Part shown: positions 21,417-33,852 of the stretch, piece by piece
Position numbering within the stretch: position 1 is the stretch's first letter
How the letters are laid out: each line of letters begins with the position of its first letter
NCBI RefSeq assembly: GCF_901000735.1
Contig: NC_081543.1
Coordinates: forward strand, 16,085,574-16,149,573
Length of the DNA stretch: 64,000 nt
Direction: 5' to 3'
From: Corylus avellana
Lineage: Eukaryota > Streptophyta > Magnoliopsida > Fagales > Betulaceae
Position numbers and translations under genes: made by a program
Notes under the pieces: generated by a model
Told to the model about the DNA's origin: nothing
Seen by the model: only the letters and a program-made list of their open reading frames with translations
Database searches by the model: none

Positions 21417-22372
21417 TTATGCGGCTCGAAAGATGATCGGAGCTTCCTCCTCTTCCGTTGCTACCGGCTCATCTGTAGGCGCATCTTCAGCCATTGGCTC
21501 AGCCTCATCCGCTTCTTTACCAGCTTCTGGTGCTGGAAGTACCCGGGGCATATGGGCGCAACTCTTGTTCCATTGGCGAATGCCAAATATGGGAGTAGTA
21601 GTGACTGGCTCATTAGCTGCGGTGCCCTTGATGCCTTTCTTCTGGAGGATATAGGTGATGAGGTATGGAAAAGGCAACCCCCATGAATGAGTGGACTCTG
21701 CTCCCCCAATGTGCACTCCATTCCAAAATTTATGTATTTGGTTCCAAATGATGTCGGGAATGGAGTACCAGGCATCCTTGTGGAAGGCATAGAGAGTTTG
21801 GAGAAATTGATCTCGCCTTTGAGTTTTGTGTCCCAAGGGGAAGGCATTGCAGTGTAGTATGGAGTCCACAAACCAAAGCCTTCGAGGTAGCTTGGACCAG
21901 CTGCCGGCATTATGGTGGGCATCAGCATAGAGCCCTTGGGACATGTCCTCAAGATTTTCGCCACACAATATCGGGGAGGTTGTTTGGCAAGATGTGCAGC
22001 TTCTAGGGGGTGCTCATCATTACATTGAAGTGCTGCTGCAATATCGGCTCTAGTTACATCAATAGCTTGGCCTTGCACCTTTGAGGATAGCGCAGCCGAA
22101 TTGTCATAGTCATGGGAAAGTTTGGCATAGAATTCAATGACCAACTTCCGGTAGGCCGTGGTGGTGACCGGCTTGAAAAGCTTTTTGAGCCCTCGACGCT
22201 TGAATTTGGCCACCGCCCATTGAGTTGCTTTAAGGTTTTGAAAGTCCTCTCTTATGGCAAACGTTGTCTCATACAGCAACTCTTGCTCCTCAAAAGTGGG
22301 CGGGGAAGAAATAGCTTGAGTATCGGACACTCTAGAGGATGAAGCACGGGTTCTAGGCATGTTGAGCTTCAT
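21417..22372 (-). pseudogene. E1 plant-transposon ORF, sense orientation
   Basis: The frame 22372-21461 begins near MPRTRASSSRVSDTQA and holds the conserved core LKATQWAVAKFKRRGLKKLF, KLVIEFYAKLSHDYD and GQAIDVTRADIAAALQC. Homology then passes to the frame 21968-21417 (LPRRLWFVDSILHCNAFPLG, WGLPFPYLITYILQKKG), so one frameshift lies near 21965. I match it to the 'putative plant transposon protein' family (PF20167); its function is unknown. An Ala/Glu-rich acidic tail ends it. Apart from the frameshift it is free of stops over about 315 codons, better preserved than E1 gag. It lies downstream of gag on the same strand; the E4 homologue is antisense. Confidence 0.7.
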
Positions 22373-22795
22373 TGGGGACTTTTGTCAAATAGGTGGTGCG
22401 CACTTCTGATGACCACAGTAGCAAAATACAGCAAAAGATGCCCAAAACCCCCTGCAAAGAAAAGAAACGCCCAACACAGAGGCAGTGTGGGTGGATGAAC
22501 ACCCACAATTGCAAAAAGAAAAAGAAAAAATTGGAGGTTGGGGAAGTGTTCGGAGATGGGGTGTTGATGGGACGGAATGCGTGATATGTGATGAGGGTGA
22601 TGTTGTGGGGTAGAATGGGGCCGTACAGTGATGGTGCGGTGGTGTGGAGGTGGTTGAAGTGGTGGAAATGGTGTTGGTGTGTTAGTGGAGGAGGTGGCCG
22701 GAGTTGGGTGATTTGGGGACTTGTACGGCGCCGGGAGATTGTGAGGGGAATTAGGGGGAAACTGACCTAAAATAGGTCACGTGCTGTTCTATCCG

Positions 22796-22948
22796 AGTGC
22801 GCTCGATCACACACTTGGTGTGCTCGATTGCATTCGGCCAGGGGTGTGCTTGTGTGGGTGATGTGCGTTCAATCGCACTTACAGAATGCAATGAAACCAC
22901 AAATGGAGACCTGCGCTTGATCGCACGCAGGTTGCGATCGATCGCAGT
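22796..22948. repeat. GATCGA array upstream of the E1 extra ORF
   Basis: GTGCGCTCGATCACAC, TGCGCTTGATCGCACG and TTGCGATCGATCGCAG lie 430-570 bp before the ORF start on the minus strand. It resembles the array placed before gag in E2 and E4, which hints that a leader-like module was duplicated here. Confidence 0.65.
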
Positions 22949-22984
22949 AACAGAATGTAAAAACATCACAAAAGACTTGAAACA

Positions 22985-23130
22985 CTAAAACACCAAAGTA
23001 AAACAAAATACAAAGGAAAACACAAACAAAATATAAATAAAACAAAATAAAATAAAACAAACAACAAAATAAAAAGGATATGCTATTGGGTGCCTCCCAT
23101 GAGCGCTAAGTTTAACGTCTTCAGCCAGAC
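22985..23130. repeat. Direct repeat flanking the E1 extra ORF, right copy
   Basis: AAAAAGGATATGCTATTGGG, TGCCTCCCATGAGCGCTAAG and ACGTCTTCAGCCAGAC, matching 21080-21225 with substitutions. Confidence 0.7.
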
Positions 23131-23240
23131 TATGGCACTTTAAACTTGAAGCACCAATCTTTCTGTCTCTTGCACCAAAGGGAATGAATCTTTTCTGCTA
23201 CAAGGTAATTCCGAGTGTTTCTAGATCGGGGAGGACCACT

Positions 23241-24313
23241 CTAAGTTTTCTCAAATAGTTGCTCATCCGGTGGGGAATCATGAACTGGAATAAAGTAAGA
23301 AGAAAACTCAGGGATTGTTTCTATCTTGATGTCCTCAATGTGCACATGTGGTAGTTCTAACAGACTTCTCTCCTGGCCTCTTAGTGTTTTAGGAATAAGA
23401 GCTAATGTTGAAGAAATCTTAGTGCTTCCTTCTCTTTCCTGATGTGGCTCATCTAGAACTTTGGTTTGCTCCTCTTTCCCCTCTTCCATTGGATTTTCAA
23501 CCACCTCTTCACTCCTTAGTGTGACAATTTGCGCATGATAGTAGGTGCATTCTTCCTCCACGTATTGTCCATTGGGATTTTTCATCAACTGTCTTTGACA
23601 CTCTTCTTCTTGGTATTGTTGACGCTAATTGATGGGAGATGCCCTCAGCTCCCTGGCCAATTTTCCCATTTGTGCTTCTAGTCTTTGAATTGACTTCTCA
23701 TACTTCATTGGTTTGTTTTTGATCAGTCATGAACTGCTGTTGAGAAGTCATGAACTGCTGTTGAGAAGTCACCAGGATGTGTATCATATTCTCCAGTTGG
23801 TTCAATTTTGACTCTTGAGTTGGTTGGCTTGCTTGTTGAGGATCCTTTTGTTGTCCTTGATTGTTACTCCATGAGAAATTAGGGTGGTTTTGCCACCCTG
23901 GCTTGTAGGTGTTGGAGTATGGATTGTTCTTGTAGGGGTAATTGTTTTGTCCCACATAGTGTACTTGCTTCTGATCTGCAGATGAATATAAAGGACATGT
24001 TTCAGTAGAATGATCAAAACAAGAGCATGTGGCACATACCTGAAGTTGGGTGGCTAGCTGAATAGGAGAGATGTTTCGACTAGCCATGGATTTTACAAGT
24101 ATATTTAATGTCTTCTGCATGGCAGCCAGTTGATCTTGTAGTGGTGGATCTGATTGAGAGGAACATGAATGATTTCTAGGAGCTTGAACTTGCCACGGGA
24201 AATTTGACTGTTGGCTTCAAGTTGGGTTGCAGGAATCAAGATAGTTGTCGTTCCCCGGTCTAGAGATCGATGTGTTCTTATGCCCATTAATTTTGTTACA
24301 AATTTGTCTCATT
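23241..24313 (-). pseudogene. E1 gag, C-terminal part
   Basis: Continues from 35491-35417 across the E2 insertion. It contains SRPGNDNYLDSCNP, a zinc knuckle CATCSCFDHSTETC that fits CX2CX4HX4C, and a Gln-rich region with the repeat TSQQQFM. After stops near 23697 and 23626 it resumes as QLMKNPNGQYVEEE and VTLRSEEVVENPMEE and ends PVHDSPPDEQLFEKT. In E4 the same last words (PVHDSFPDEQLF) lie after RNase H, so all of protease, RT and RNase H have been deleted between them. Confidence 0.75.
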
Positions 24314-24318
24314 ATAAG

Positions 24319-25877
24319 TGATGTGGTATTTTTCTGACAAAAAATATCAATTATAAAAATAACCACTCGCAATAGGACGAATCTTTGTAGGATACGGCTA
24401 TAGAGAGGGTGTCGAACCTCAAGGACTGCAGGGGTTTTATTATCAAAATTCAAAAGATCAAAATTAACTTAATTAAAAAGGAGAATTGATTTGATTTTCT
24501 TTAAAAACTAAAGTGCATGAAAATAAAAGAGATTAAAAATAAGAGAGAGAGTGTAGGGTATTGACTTCACCTCTATCCGCACAACAATGGTTAATCATAA
24601 TTAATCCCAGAAATTCATTCTATGCATGTTATAAATAAATAAGAAACTACCTTATTAAAGAATAAGCATAATCTATCTTTGGTTGGCAAGGATCGTCCAC
24701 CTAACCACTAAGATGCAGTACGACCTGTCTTCCCTAGATATAAATTATCAAATTCTTTAAAAGGATACATACAATCAATGAATAAGTATAACCCATCTTC
24801 GGTTGGCACAGACTGTCTACCTAAATTACACTAAACTAGAGTGTAGTACAATCTGTCTTCCTTAGGCATGGCCTATCAAATCCTATTGATCATATGTCAA
24901 TTAAACCCATTGTATAATCATCATCCTCATAATCACAGAAAACAAGAATGATTTGAGATCAATAAAAGTAAAATACTTTCTAAGACAAGAGAAGAATTTC
25001 ACAAATATTGATTTTGGAATTTAAGAACAATTGCATTTAATATGAAGAACATAAATCAATTGTAGCAATCCTCATAGTTATACAATCAACATGCATAAAT
25101 TGAAAATCTAAAAATTAAATACAATCAAACCATTGTGCTTGGATAGGGTTACATCAATACCCCACAAAGGGGTTTAGCCGCTCATAGGGGTGCTAGGATG
25201 GCCTCCTGCCATGGATTATCTCCTCTTCAACTTGTCAAGCCTCCAAGAAGATTTTTGTATCTAAAACTAAGCACACCTTCTCTTGAAGGTTAAGGGTCTA
25301 TTTATAGAGAGCAAGCCAGTCCTAGAAGCCCTAGGAAACCTAGAAATTTCGGAGATTTAAGTTCAAGTCCAATTAGGATAAAGAAAACCTAAGTCCAAAT
25401 CGGAATAGGATTCGCCCAGAATTGCGTTCCTATCTTGAGAGGCGATTTTGGCATTGCTGCCCTCCGAATTAGAAAAATATTATTTCACAATAATTTGTAT
25501 AAATTTGAGTTAGCTTTCCAGTGCCGCTTAAATCACCTCAATCGGATATTCGAGCTGAAAGTTATAGCCAAAATACCGAGACATATGCAGAATCCAAATT
25601 TAAATCCAATCCGATTTTGACTCCAATTTGAGAAATTCCGAATTAATCCCTTCCTTTATTTGATTAAACTTAACCACAACATATAGGTCCTCTATTATGA
25701 TTGGCTAAGCTTAATCATCTCAAAGTGGGCTTTCAAGCCCAAAATCAATGGAATTAATTGCATCTTTATTTATAACCTGAAAACACAAAAACAAAACAAA
25801 ATCAAACAAATAACAACGCTAAGGAATTAACATATGCAAATTAAGGGGCTTGAATGTGCAACATTCGGTGCTTATCA
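24319..25877 (-). repeat. E2 left LTR (3' LTR)
   Basis: 1559 bp, the same length as 33853-35411 with few substitutions. Minus-strand TATAAATA at 25299-25306. It lacks the GATCGA array; at that position it has a block shared with the solo LTR at 17252-18590. Confidence 0.88.
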
Positions 25878-27300
25878 CACCCCCAAACTTACATATTGCT
25901 AGTCCCTTAGCAATACAAAACAGAAAATAAACTGAAAAACAAAAAGATAAGTCCATCTTTCGTGGGATGTACGATTGCATTTAGCGTATGCAACAAGCCT
26001 TTTAAACCCCTAGGCATTCCCTAGAGGACGAGTGAAGTCTCGTGAAGGTTTTCCAGGAATGATACCCACAAACATTGTCATCATTATGTCATTCAAAAGG
26101 ATAAAGTATCACAAAAATAATGGTTCTCATTCATTAGCAAGCTTAAAATTATAAACTCCATCTTCAAAATTCCAACGAATTTACAAGTCAAATCATTTAC
26201 AAATGGCAGATTGAGATACACAAATTTCAATTAGTGCAAAGTGCACTAATACATAATCATGAGGCTTCAAAATCCAATATGAATGAATCAACATCTCAGA
26301 ATTCATTGGACTTCATATCAAATGAAACAACTAAGGCATACGAATTTTTTTTTTTTTTTGTTAGGCTTTGCAATGCTTAGCTCCCTTAAGCTTTCTAATT
26401 GACCCATGTATCGAGTGTTAGGCCAATGTCTCCCAAACCAAATGGCTTTAGGGCACTAGGTGTAAAGACACCCCTAAGGACTTACTAACTCGAGTCAAAA
26501 AGGCTACGAAGCTAAGCTAACCATTTTATTAATCAATCCAAAAATTTCACTTTTTGACGCGACCACTCACTGCTTAATGAGGCAAGAGGTCCGGTTACTC
26601 AGCGAAAAATTCAAACTTGATTTTTTTTTTATTATTATTATTATTTTCTTTTTAGCATGCCAAAGTTATCCATCCAATATGTCACCCAACATAATTCAAG
26701 ACATTGAAAACAAAGATAATTGGTCTTAAAATTCATACCTCACAGACATGCGCTAATGTGCTCAAGATAGATTTAAATTGAAACAAGGAGCATCTCATGT
26801 TGCCAAAAGTAAGTAACAAGACCCAAAATTCCTAAGTCATATGATCATGTGTTCACAACTTTAAGCTTACCAATGAAATTTAAATCAAAATCAAAACTCA
26901 ACCATATGCTTAAGAATGACATAACAACAGAAATGGACCGTGTTTTATTTTCCATACCCCCAAACTTGAATCATACATTGTCCCCAATGTATGGATACAA
27001 CTAAAGAATAAAATCAAGAGTATAGGAATACCTGAATGAGCAGATAGGGGCATATCATACCCCCAAACTTGAATGCAAAAACACATGTCTTGAAAAACAA
27101 AGTGATACTCCAACCAAATACTAATCAAGTGCACACATTGTTGTAAAAATATAATCAAGGAATGAAACAACAATGGATAAAGTAAACCTGGATGGAGATC
27201 ATGTACCCTGGTGGAATGAGGAGTCAAGCGCACAGGGCCTACACTCGATCTTATGAAACTGACTCATCTAGTCAAAATATATGGAACGGAATCCACATCC
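25878..27300 (-). other. E2 3' non-coding region
   Basis: Starts with the polypurine tract (minus strand AAGTTTGGGGGTG). Conserved blocks at about 25955-26040 and 26365-26610 match E4 and E1. No coding region. Around 27290-27474 a decayed minus-strand frame still shows HDSFSDEKLFGN, the post-RNase H segment. Confidence 0.7.
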
Positions 27301-27565
27301 TTGATGCGCGCAGTGTTCTCTGACCCTTAAGTTTAAATTTGAAGCACCAATCTTTTCTTCTCTTGGACCAAAGAGAATAAATTTTACCCACAAATGGGTA
27401 GTTCCAAATGTCAGCATTTCGAGGTGGATCCCTATGAGTATTCCCAAACAATTTCTCATCCGAAAATGAATCATGAATTGGAATAAAATGGGGAGAATAC
27501 TTAGGGAGTTTTTCTACCTCGATGGTCTCTTTTTGCTCATCTAACAGCCCTAACAGACTACCCTC

Positions 27566-28429
27566 CTAGCCTCTTGGTAAGTCATAAGAAATAATGATCG
27601 GGATAGTGTCATCTGTCCCTAAAAATGAAGATTTCAAATTACCTGGAATAGGGGCTCGAGGCTCATATGGCATCTTGGAAATATGAGGTGATGGTGAAGA
27701 AGCCTTAGTGCTCGCTTCCTTGCTTTTTTCCCGATGTAGATCCTGTGGGACCTCAATTTGCTCCTCCTTTGGCTCCTCCTTCCTTTCTTCCACGTGGTTT
27801 TCGACCACCTCTCCACTCCTCAGTGTGGGGATAGCTTGCTCATGACAAGAAGTACTTTCTTCCTCCATGTAGTGTCCATCAGGATTGGCCACCGGCTGAC
27901 TTTGAGACTCTTCTTCTTCCATCCTATTGAGGTGGTTGATGATTTGTTCAACATGAGCTTCCATCCTGGCGTCTATCTCGGCGAAGAATTGAGGAGTATA
28001 AAGTTCCTATTGAGATTTCACCGTCTGCTTTATCTCACCCGTTAGCACACTTATCATTTTTAGTATCCGATCCTCAAAATTAGAATCTGAGGGAGGTGGT
28101 GCAGCCTGGTATATCTGTTGTGGAGTTGCTTGATATTGAGGAGAATAGGATTGATCATTGAATTGCGGATATGCCTGATGGTACAGTTCATGACGTTGTG
28201 GAGCATAATTCCCAGGAGCTTTAGTTTGCCACGAGAGATTAGACCGGTTGCTCCATGCCGGGTTATAGGGATCAGAATAAAGGTCATTCCCCGGTCTAGA
28301 GAACGGTCTGTTCATAAGCTCATAAGAATAATTAGAAAATTGTCCTGATGTAGGACAATCTCTAACATGATGATAAGGACTATAGCAATATGAACATGGT
28401 CCATGAGATGTTGGAATGCCTCCCCACAT
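27566..28429 (-). pseudogene. E2 gag remnant, first copy
   Basis: Frame 28429-28007 opens MWGGIPTSHGPCSYC. It has an intact CX2CX4HX4C zinc knuckle (CSYCYSPYHHVRDC), then FSRPGNDLYSDPYNPAW, and stops at DRILKMISVLTGEIKQTVKS (TAG, Gln in E4). Frame 27964-27566 follows (EAHVEQIINHLNRMEEEE, TLRSGEVVENHVEE) and ends SFLGTDDTIPIIISYDL. The capsid domain before MWGG and all of pol are missing. E1 gag also begins at MWGG. Confidence 0.8.
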
Positions 28430-28518
28430 GAACTAAACAAATAACAACAGAAAAATAAAAATAAAAACTCACAAACAGCCTTAGATGCACTTAGGGTTTT
28501 GGATGCAGGTTGCCGCAA

Positions 28519-28665
28519 GTGCGCTCGATCGCACGGCAAGGTGCGCTCGAGCGTACTGCCGAAGATGGGTGCGAGCGCAGGAGAAGAGGGCTCGAGTGCT
28601 GCTAACTTGGTTCCTGCTGAATTGCGTCTGTGAGCTCGATCGCACGCGATCTACACTTGATCGCA
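28519..28665. repeat. GATCGA array in the E2 leader, first copy
   Basis: GTGCGCTCGATCGCACGG, GTGCGCTCGAGCGTAC and GAGCTCGATCGCACGCG lie between gag and the primer site. The second copy is at 33528-33674. Confidence 0.75.
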
Positions 28666-28820
28666 GTCACAGAGAAGGCAGCTACGGACCTGTTTGCAAA
28701 TTCTCAAAAAAAAAAATAATAACCAAACACAACAGAATTAAAATTAGAAACTTAAAACAGAAAAATAAATCATTAAGCTAAAATTAATCTCTAAATTTAG
28801 ATAATGAAACCGTTAAGCAG

Positions 28821-28838
28821 TCCCCGGCAACGGCGCCA
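28821..28838 (-). other. E2 primer binding site, tRNA-Asp type, first copy
   Basis: Minus-strand TGGCGCCGTTGCCGGGGA, a perfect tRNA-Asp 3' complement, 5 bp from the LTR. Confidence 0.85.
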
Positions 28839-28843
28839 AAAAT

Positions 28844-29174
28844 TGATGTGGTATTTTTGTGACCAAAAATATCAATTATAAAAATAACCACTCGCAATAG
28901 GACGAATCTTTGTAGGATACGGCTATAGAGAGGGTGTCGAACCTCAATGACTGCAGGGGTTTTATTATCAAAATTCAAAAGATCAAAATTAACTTAATTA
29001 AAAAGGAGAATTGATTTGATTTTCTTTAAAAACTAAAGTGCATGAAAATAAAAGAGATTAAAAATAAGAGAGAGAGTGTAGGGTATTGACTTCACCTCTA
29101 TCAGCACAACAATGGCTAATCATAATTAATCCCAGAAATTCATTTTATGCATGTTATAAATAAACAAGAAACTA
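28844..29174 (-). repeat. Partial E2 LTR cut by a gap
   Basis: The first 331 bp match 24319 onward and 33853 onward with isolated substitutions. It ends at a 100-N gap. If real, it is the 5' LTR of a complete first E2 copy. Confidence 0.8.
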
Positions 29175-29274
29175 NNNNNNNNNNNNNNNNNNNNNNNNNN
29201 NNNNNNNNNNNNNNNNNNNNNNNNNNNNNNNNNNNNNNNNNNNNNNNNNNNNNNNNNNNNNNNNNNNNNNNNNN
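29175..29274. other. Assembly gap, 100 N
   Basis: Placeholder gap inside an E2 LTR. The sequence on its right belongs to another element (E3). Confidence 0.95.
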
Positions 29275-29279
29275 AAAAG

Positions 29280-31122
29280 TGTTGTGCAAATATCTACCTA
29301 AATTAATAGGTAAATAATTGTACGTTTTACCTGCAAGTGCACAAGGTCAACATAGTAGTATATGGTGCAAGTACAGGATCATTCCCATGAGGATTGCTGA
29401 ATTTATGTTTAAAAATAAATTCCTTAAGTAAAACAAAGATTGATTGTTTAAGTGATGATAATAAAAGGTAGGGCTTTGATATCCACCACTAATTATATTT
29501 AGCTAATATAACAATATGCCAATGCTTTGATCATGTTATGCATATCTAATGTTTGTCAACCTAAGGGCATGGCGTATACTCCTAAGGCTATAGATTTCCC
29601 TAAGCAACGAGTTAGGCATGGCGTATACTCTAACTCTTTTCTTTTCTAAGGGATTTAGCATGATGTATACTAAGTTGTTCCTTAGAAAAGCATATACTCT
29701 ATGGAAATCGACAAACACATGAGGCCTAGGGCATGGCATATACTCCCGGTTCCCCATGTTGATTAACCCAAGAATCGCGGTGTGGATTCTTTTGTTACTT
29801 CTATTAAACCTAGGACTCGGCCATCCAAATTGATTTAATTAACTAGTCCATACCACATGCATATGTTGATCAGGCACACACATATGGGGAATTCATGCAA
29901 GTAGGTGTTAATCAAGTTAAATAGCACAACAAGATCATTACAAGGGCGCCAATATTGAAATATTAACTAAACATAACTAGGGCTTCAATCAAGCCCTACT
30001 AATTAAATTAGCTACACATAAAATTGATGTTAAACATCTTCATAAAGAAAAGAAAAGAAAGGAAAAGAATAAACCCGAGACTTGAACTTGAAGAGCTCCT
30101 CTTCTTCTCCTTACAAAGTATATCTATTCTAGAGGCTTAAGGGTCTATTTACAGGCTTTAGAAGTCCTTGACAAAGTAGTAAACCTAAGGATTTCGTAGG
30201 GTTTCAAAACCTATTACAATTGGGAGTTGGAAAACCCTAATATGGAAAGAATGACAATCTGGCCGCCACTTTATGTGTCTCATGTGAACGGGTGCGATCG
30301 ATTGTAACCCGTGTGCGCTCGATCGCAGGTCTGCGATCGATCCTTCTTCTGTCATGCGCTCAATCGCTCCTGGCCTGATTTGTGTTTGATCTTCTCGGGT
30401 ACTGCGCTCGATCGTAGGTACCCTGTGATTGATCGCAATGTTAAAGAGCTCCCAATTTTTCATCTTCTCTCTTTTGAGCCCAAATCATCTAGATTTACTT
30501 CATTTTCTTCCAAAAGCCTACAAAAGTATGAAAAACACAAGAAGGAATTAAAATGACCTAATTAATCAAAACCAAAGGATTAAAACATGCAAGTTAAGGG
30601 CTGAAAATATGAATATTTTAGCACTTATCACACCCCCAAACTTACATATTGCTAGTCCCTTAGCAATACAAAACTAAAAACAAGAATGGAAAAAACAAAA
30701 AAAAAACAAAAGATAAATCCATCTTTCGTGAGATATACGATTGCATTTAGCGTATGCAACAAGCCTTTTAAACCCCTAAGAATTCCCTAGTGGACAAGTG
30801 AAGTCTCGTGAGGGTTTTCTAGAAATGTTACGCACAAACATCATGCACAGTTCATGTTATCCCAAATATTAAAGTATCACTTCAAGATCATGATTTTCAT
30901 TCATTAGCAAGCTTAAAAAGATGAACTTCATCTTCACAATGAATTGGAATCTCAAAGTGCAATTACTTACAAAGGACATGCTAAATCATCACAAGTTTGA
31001 AATTTGTGTGCCATGAATTAGTACAAAATTATGAGGCTTCCAAATCTTTCCAATATGCAATGTCTCTTTATCTCAGAATTCACTGAAATTCCTATTAGAA
31101 TGACACAATGGCATATTTCTTT
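29280..31122 (-). mobile_element. E3: fragment of an E1-like element
   Basis: An E1-type LTR at 29280-30630 (TGTTGTGCAAATA to GCACTTATCA) is followed by the polypurine tract and about 490 bp of 3' interior matching 19766-20250. It has a GATCGA array at 30288-30440. It ends at a gap exactly where E1 has its long poly-T tract. It is diverged from both E1 LTRs, so it is a separate copy. Confidence 0.75.
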
Positions 31123-31222
31123 NNNNNNNNNNNNNNNNNNNNNNNNNNNNNNNNNNNNNNNNNNNNNNNNNNNNNNNNNNNNNNNNNNNNNNNNNNNNNN
31201 NNNNNNNNNNNNNNNNNNNNNN
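31123..31222. other. Assembly gap, 100 N
   Basis: Placeholder gap between E3 and the second E2 interior. The flanks on the two sides are equivalent parts of different elements. Confidence 0.95.
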
Positions 31223-33852
31223 AAAGTGAACTAACACGTAATCATGAGGCTTCAAAATAATTCCAATATGAATGAATCAACATCTCAGAATTTATTGGAC
31301 TTCATATCAAATGAAACAACCAAGGCATATATTTTTTTCTTTTTTTCTTTTTTTTTTTTTTTTTTTTTGGTAGACTTTGCAATGCTTAGCTCCCTTAAGC
31401 TTTCTAGTTGACCCATGTATCGAGTGTTAGGCCAATGTCTCCCAAACCAAATGGCTTTAGGGCACTAGGTGTAAAGACACCCCTAAGGACTTACTAACTC
31501 GAGTCAAAAAGGCTACGAAGCTAAGCTAGCCATTTTATTAATCAATCCAAAAATTTCACTTTTTGACGCGAACACTCACTGCTTAATGAGGCAAGAGGTC
31601 CGGTTACTCAGCGAAAAATTCAAACTTGATTTTTTTATTATTATTATTATTATTTTCTTTTTAGCATGCCAAAGTTATCCATCCAATATGTCACCCAACA
31701 TAATTCAAGACATTGAAAACAAAGATAATTGGTCTTAAAATTCATACCTCACAGACATGCGCTAATGTGCTCAAGATAGATTTAAATTGAAACAAGGAGC
31801 ATCTCATGTTGCCAAAAGTAAGTAACAAGACCCAAAATTCCTAAGTCATATGATCATGTGTTCACAACTTTAAGCTTACCAATGAAATTTAAATCAAAAT
31901 CAAAGCTCAACCATATGCTTAAGAATGACATAACAACAGAAATGGACCGTGTTTTATTTTCCATACCCCCAAACTTGAATCATACATTGTCCCCAATGTA
32001 TGGATAGAACTAAAGAATAAAATCAAGAGTATAGGAATACCTGAATGAGCAGATAGGGGCATATCATACCCCCAAACTTGAATGCAAAAACACATGTCTT
32101 GAAAAACAAAGTGATACTCCAACCAAATACTAATCAAGTGCACACATTGTTGTAAAAATATAATCAAGGAATGAAACAACAATGGATAAAGTAAACCTGG
32201 ATGGAGATCATGTACCCTGGTGGAATGAGGAGTCAAGCGCACAGGGCCTACACTCGATCTTATGAAACTGACTCATCTAGTCAAAATATATGGAACGGAA
32301 TCCACATCCTTGATGCGCGCAGTGTTCTCTGACCCTTAAGTTTAAATTTGAAGCACCAATCTTTTCTTCTCTTGGACCAAAGAGAATAAATTTTACCCAC
32401 AAATGGGTAGTTCCAAATGTCAGCATTTCGAGGTGGATCCCTATGAGTATTCCCAAACAATTTCTCATCCGAAAATGAATCATGAATTGGAATAAAATGG
32501 GGAGAATACTTAGGGAGTTTTTCTACCTCGATGGTCTCTTTTTGCTCATCTAACAGCCCTAACAGACTACCCTCCTAGCCTCTTGGTAAGTCATAAGAAA
32601 TAATGATCGGGATAGTGTCATCTGTCCCTAAAAATAAAGATTTCAAATTACCTGGAATAGGGGCTCGAGGCTCATATGGCATCTTGGAAATATGAGGTGA
32701 TGGTGAAGAAGCCTTAGTGCTCGCTTCCTTGCTTTTTTCCCGATGTAGATCCTGTGGGACCTCAATTTGCTCCTCCTTTGGCTCCTCCTTCCTTTCTTCC
32801 ACGTGGTTTTCGACCACCTCTCCACTCCTCAGTGTGGGGATAGCTTGCTCATGACAAGAAGTACTTTCTTCCTCCATGTAGTGTCCATCAGGATTGGCCA
32901 CCGGCTGACTTTGAGACTCTTCTTCTTCCATCCTATTGAGGTGGTTGATGATTTGTTCAACATGAGCTTCCATCCTGGCGTCTATCTCGGCGAAGAATTG
33001 AGGAGTATAAAGTTCCTATTGAGATTTCACCGTCTGCTTTATCTCACCCGTTAGCACACTTATCATTTTTAGTATCCGATCCTCAAAATTAGAATCTGAG
33101 GGAGGTGGTGCAGCCTGGTATATCTGTTGTGGAGTTGCTTGATATTGAGGAGAATAGGATTGATCATTGAATTGCGGATATGCCTGATGGTACAGTTCAT
33201 GACGTTGTGGAGCATAATTCCCAGGAGCTTTAGTTTGCCACGAGAGATTAGACCGGTTGCTCCATGCCGGGTTATAGGGATCAGAATAAAGGTCATTCCC
33301 CGGTCTAGAGAACGGTCTGTTCATAAGCTCATAAGAATAATTAGAAAATTGTCCTGATGTAGGACAATCTCTAACATGATGATAAGGACTATAGCAATAT
33401 GAACATGGTCCATGAGATGTTGGAATGCCTCCCCACATGAACTAAACAAATAACAACAGAAAAATAAAAATAAAAACTCACAAACAGCCTTAGATGCACT
33501 TAGGGTTTTGGATGCAGGTTGCCGCAAGTGCGCTCGATCGCACGGCAAGGTGCGCTCGAGCGTACTGCCGAAGATGGGTGCGAGCGCAGGAGAAGAGGGC
33601 TCGAGTGCTGCTAACTTGGTTCCTGCTGAATTGCGTCTGTGAGCTCGATCGCACGCGATCTACACTTGATCGCAGTCACAGAGAAGGCAGCTACGGACCT
33701 GTTTGCAAATTCTCAAAAAAAAAAATAATAACCAAACACAACAGAATTAAAATTAGAAACTTAAAACAGAAAAATAAATCATTAAGCTAAAATTAATCTC
33801 TAAATTTAGATAATGAAACCGTTAAGCAGTCCCCGGCAACGGCGCCAAAAAT
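31223..33852 (-). mobile_element. E2 interior, second copy
   Basis: Matches 26240-28843 almost base for base at an offset of about 5009. It includes the conserved block (about 31374-31618), gag remnants, the leader array (33528-33674) and a tRNA-Asp primer site (33830-33847). Confidence 0.85.
32575..33438 (-). pseudogene. E2 gag remnant, second copy
   Basis: Identical in layout to 27566-28429, with the same MWGG start, knuckle CSYCYSPYHHVRDC and TAG stop after TVKS. One visible change is SLFLGTDD for SSFLGTDD. No protease, RT or integrase. Confidence 0.8.

Noticed and set aside
24217..24453. ORF MNFDNKTPAVLEVRHPLYS, repeated at 28784 and 33793
   Set aside because: It spans the LTR edge, the primer site side or inserted DNA in different copies; no protein feature is present.
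27758..28045. Plus-strand ORFs MLLLWLLLPFFHVV and MWSCLILRRIG, repeated at 32767 and 33127
   Set aside because: They are antisense shadows of E2 gag and recur because the interior is duplicated.
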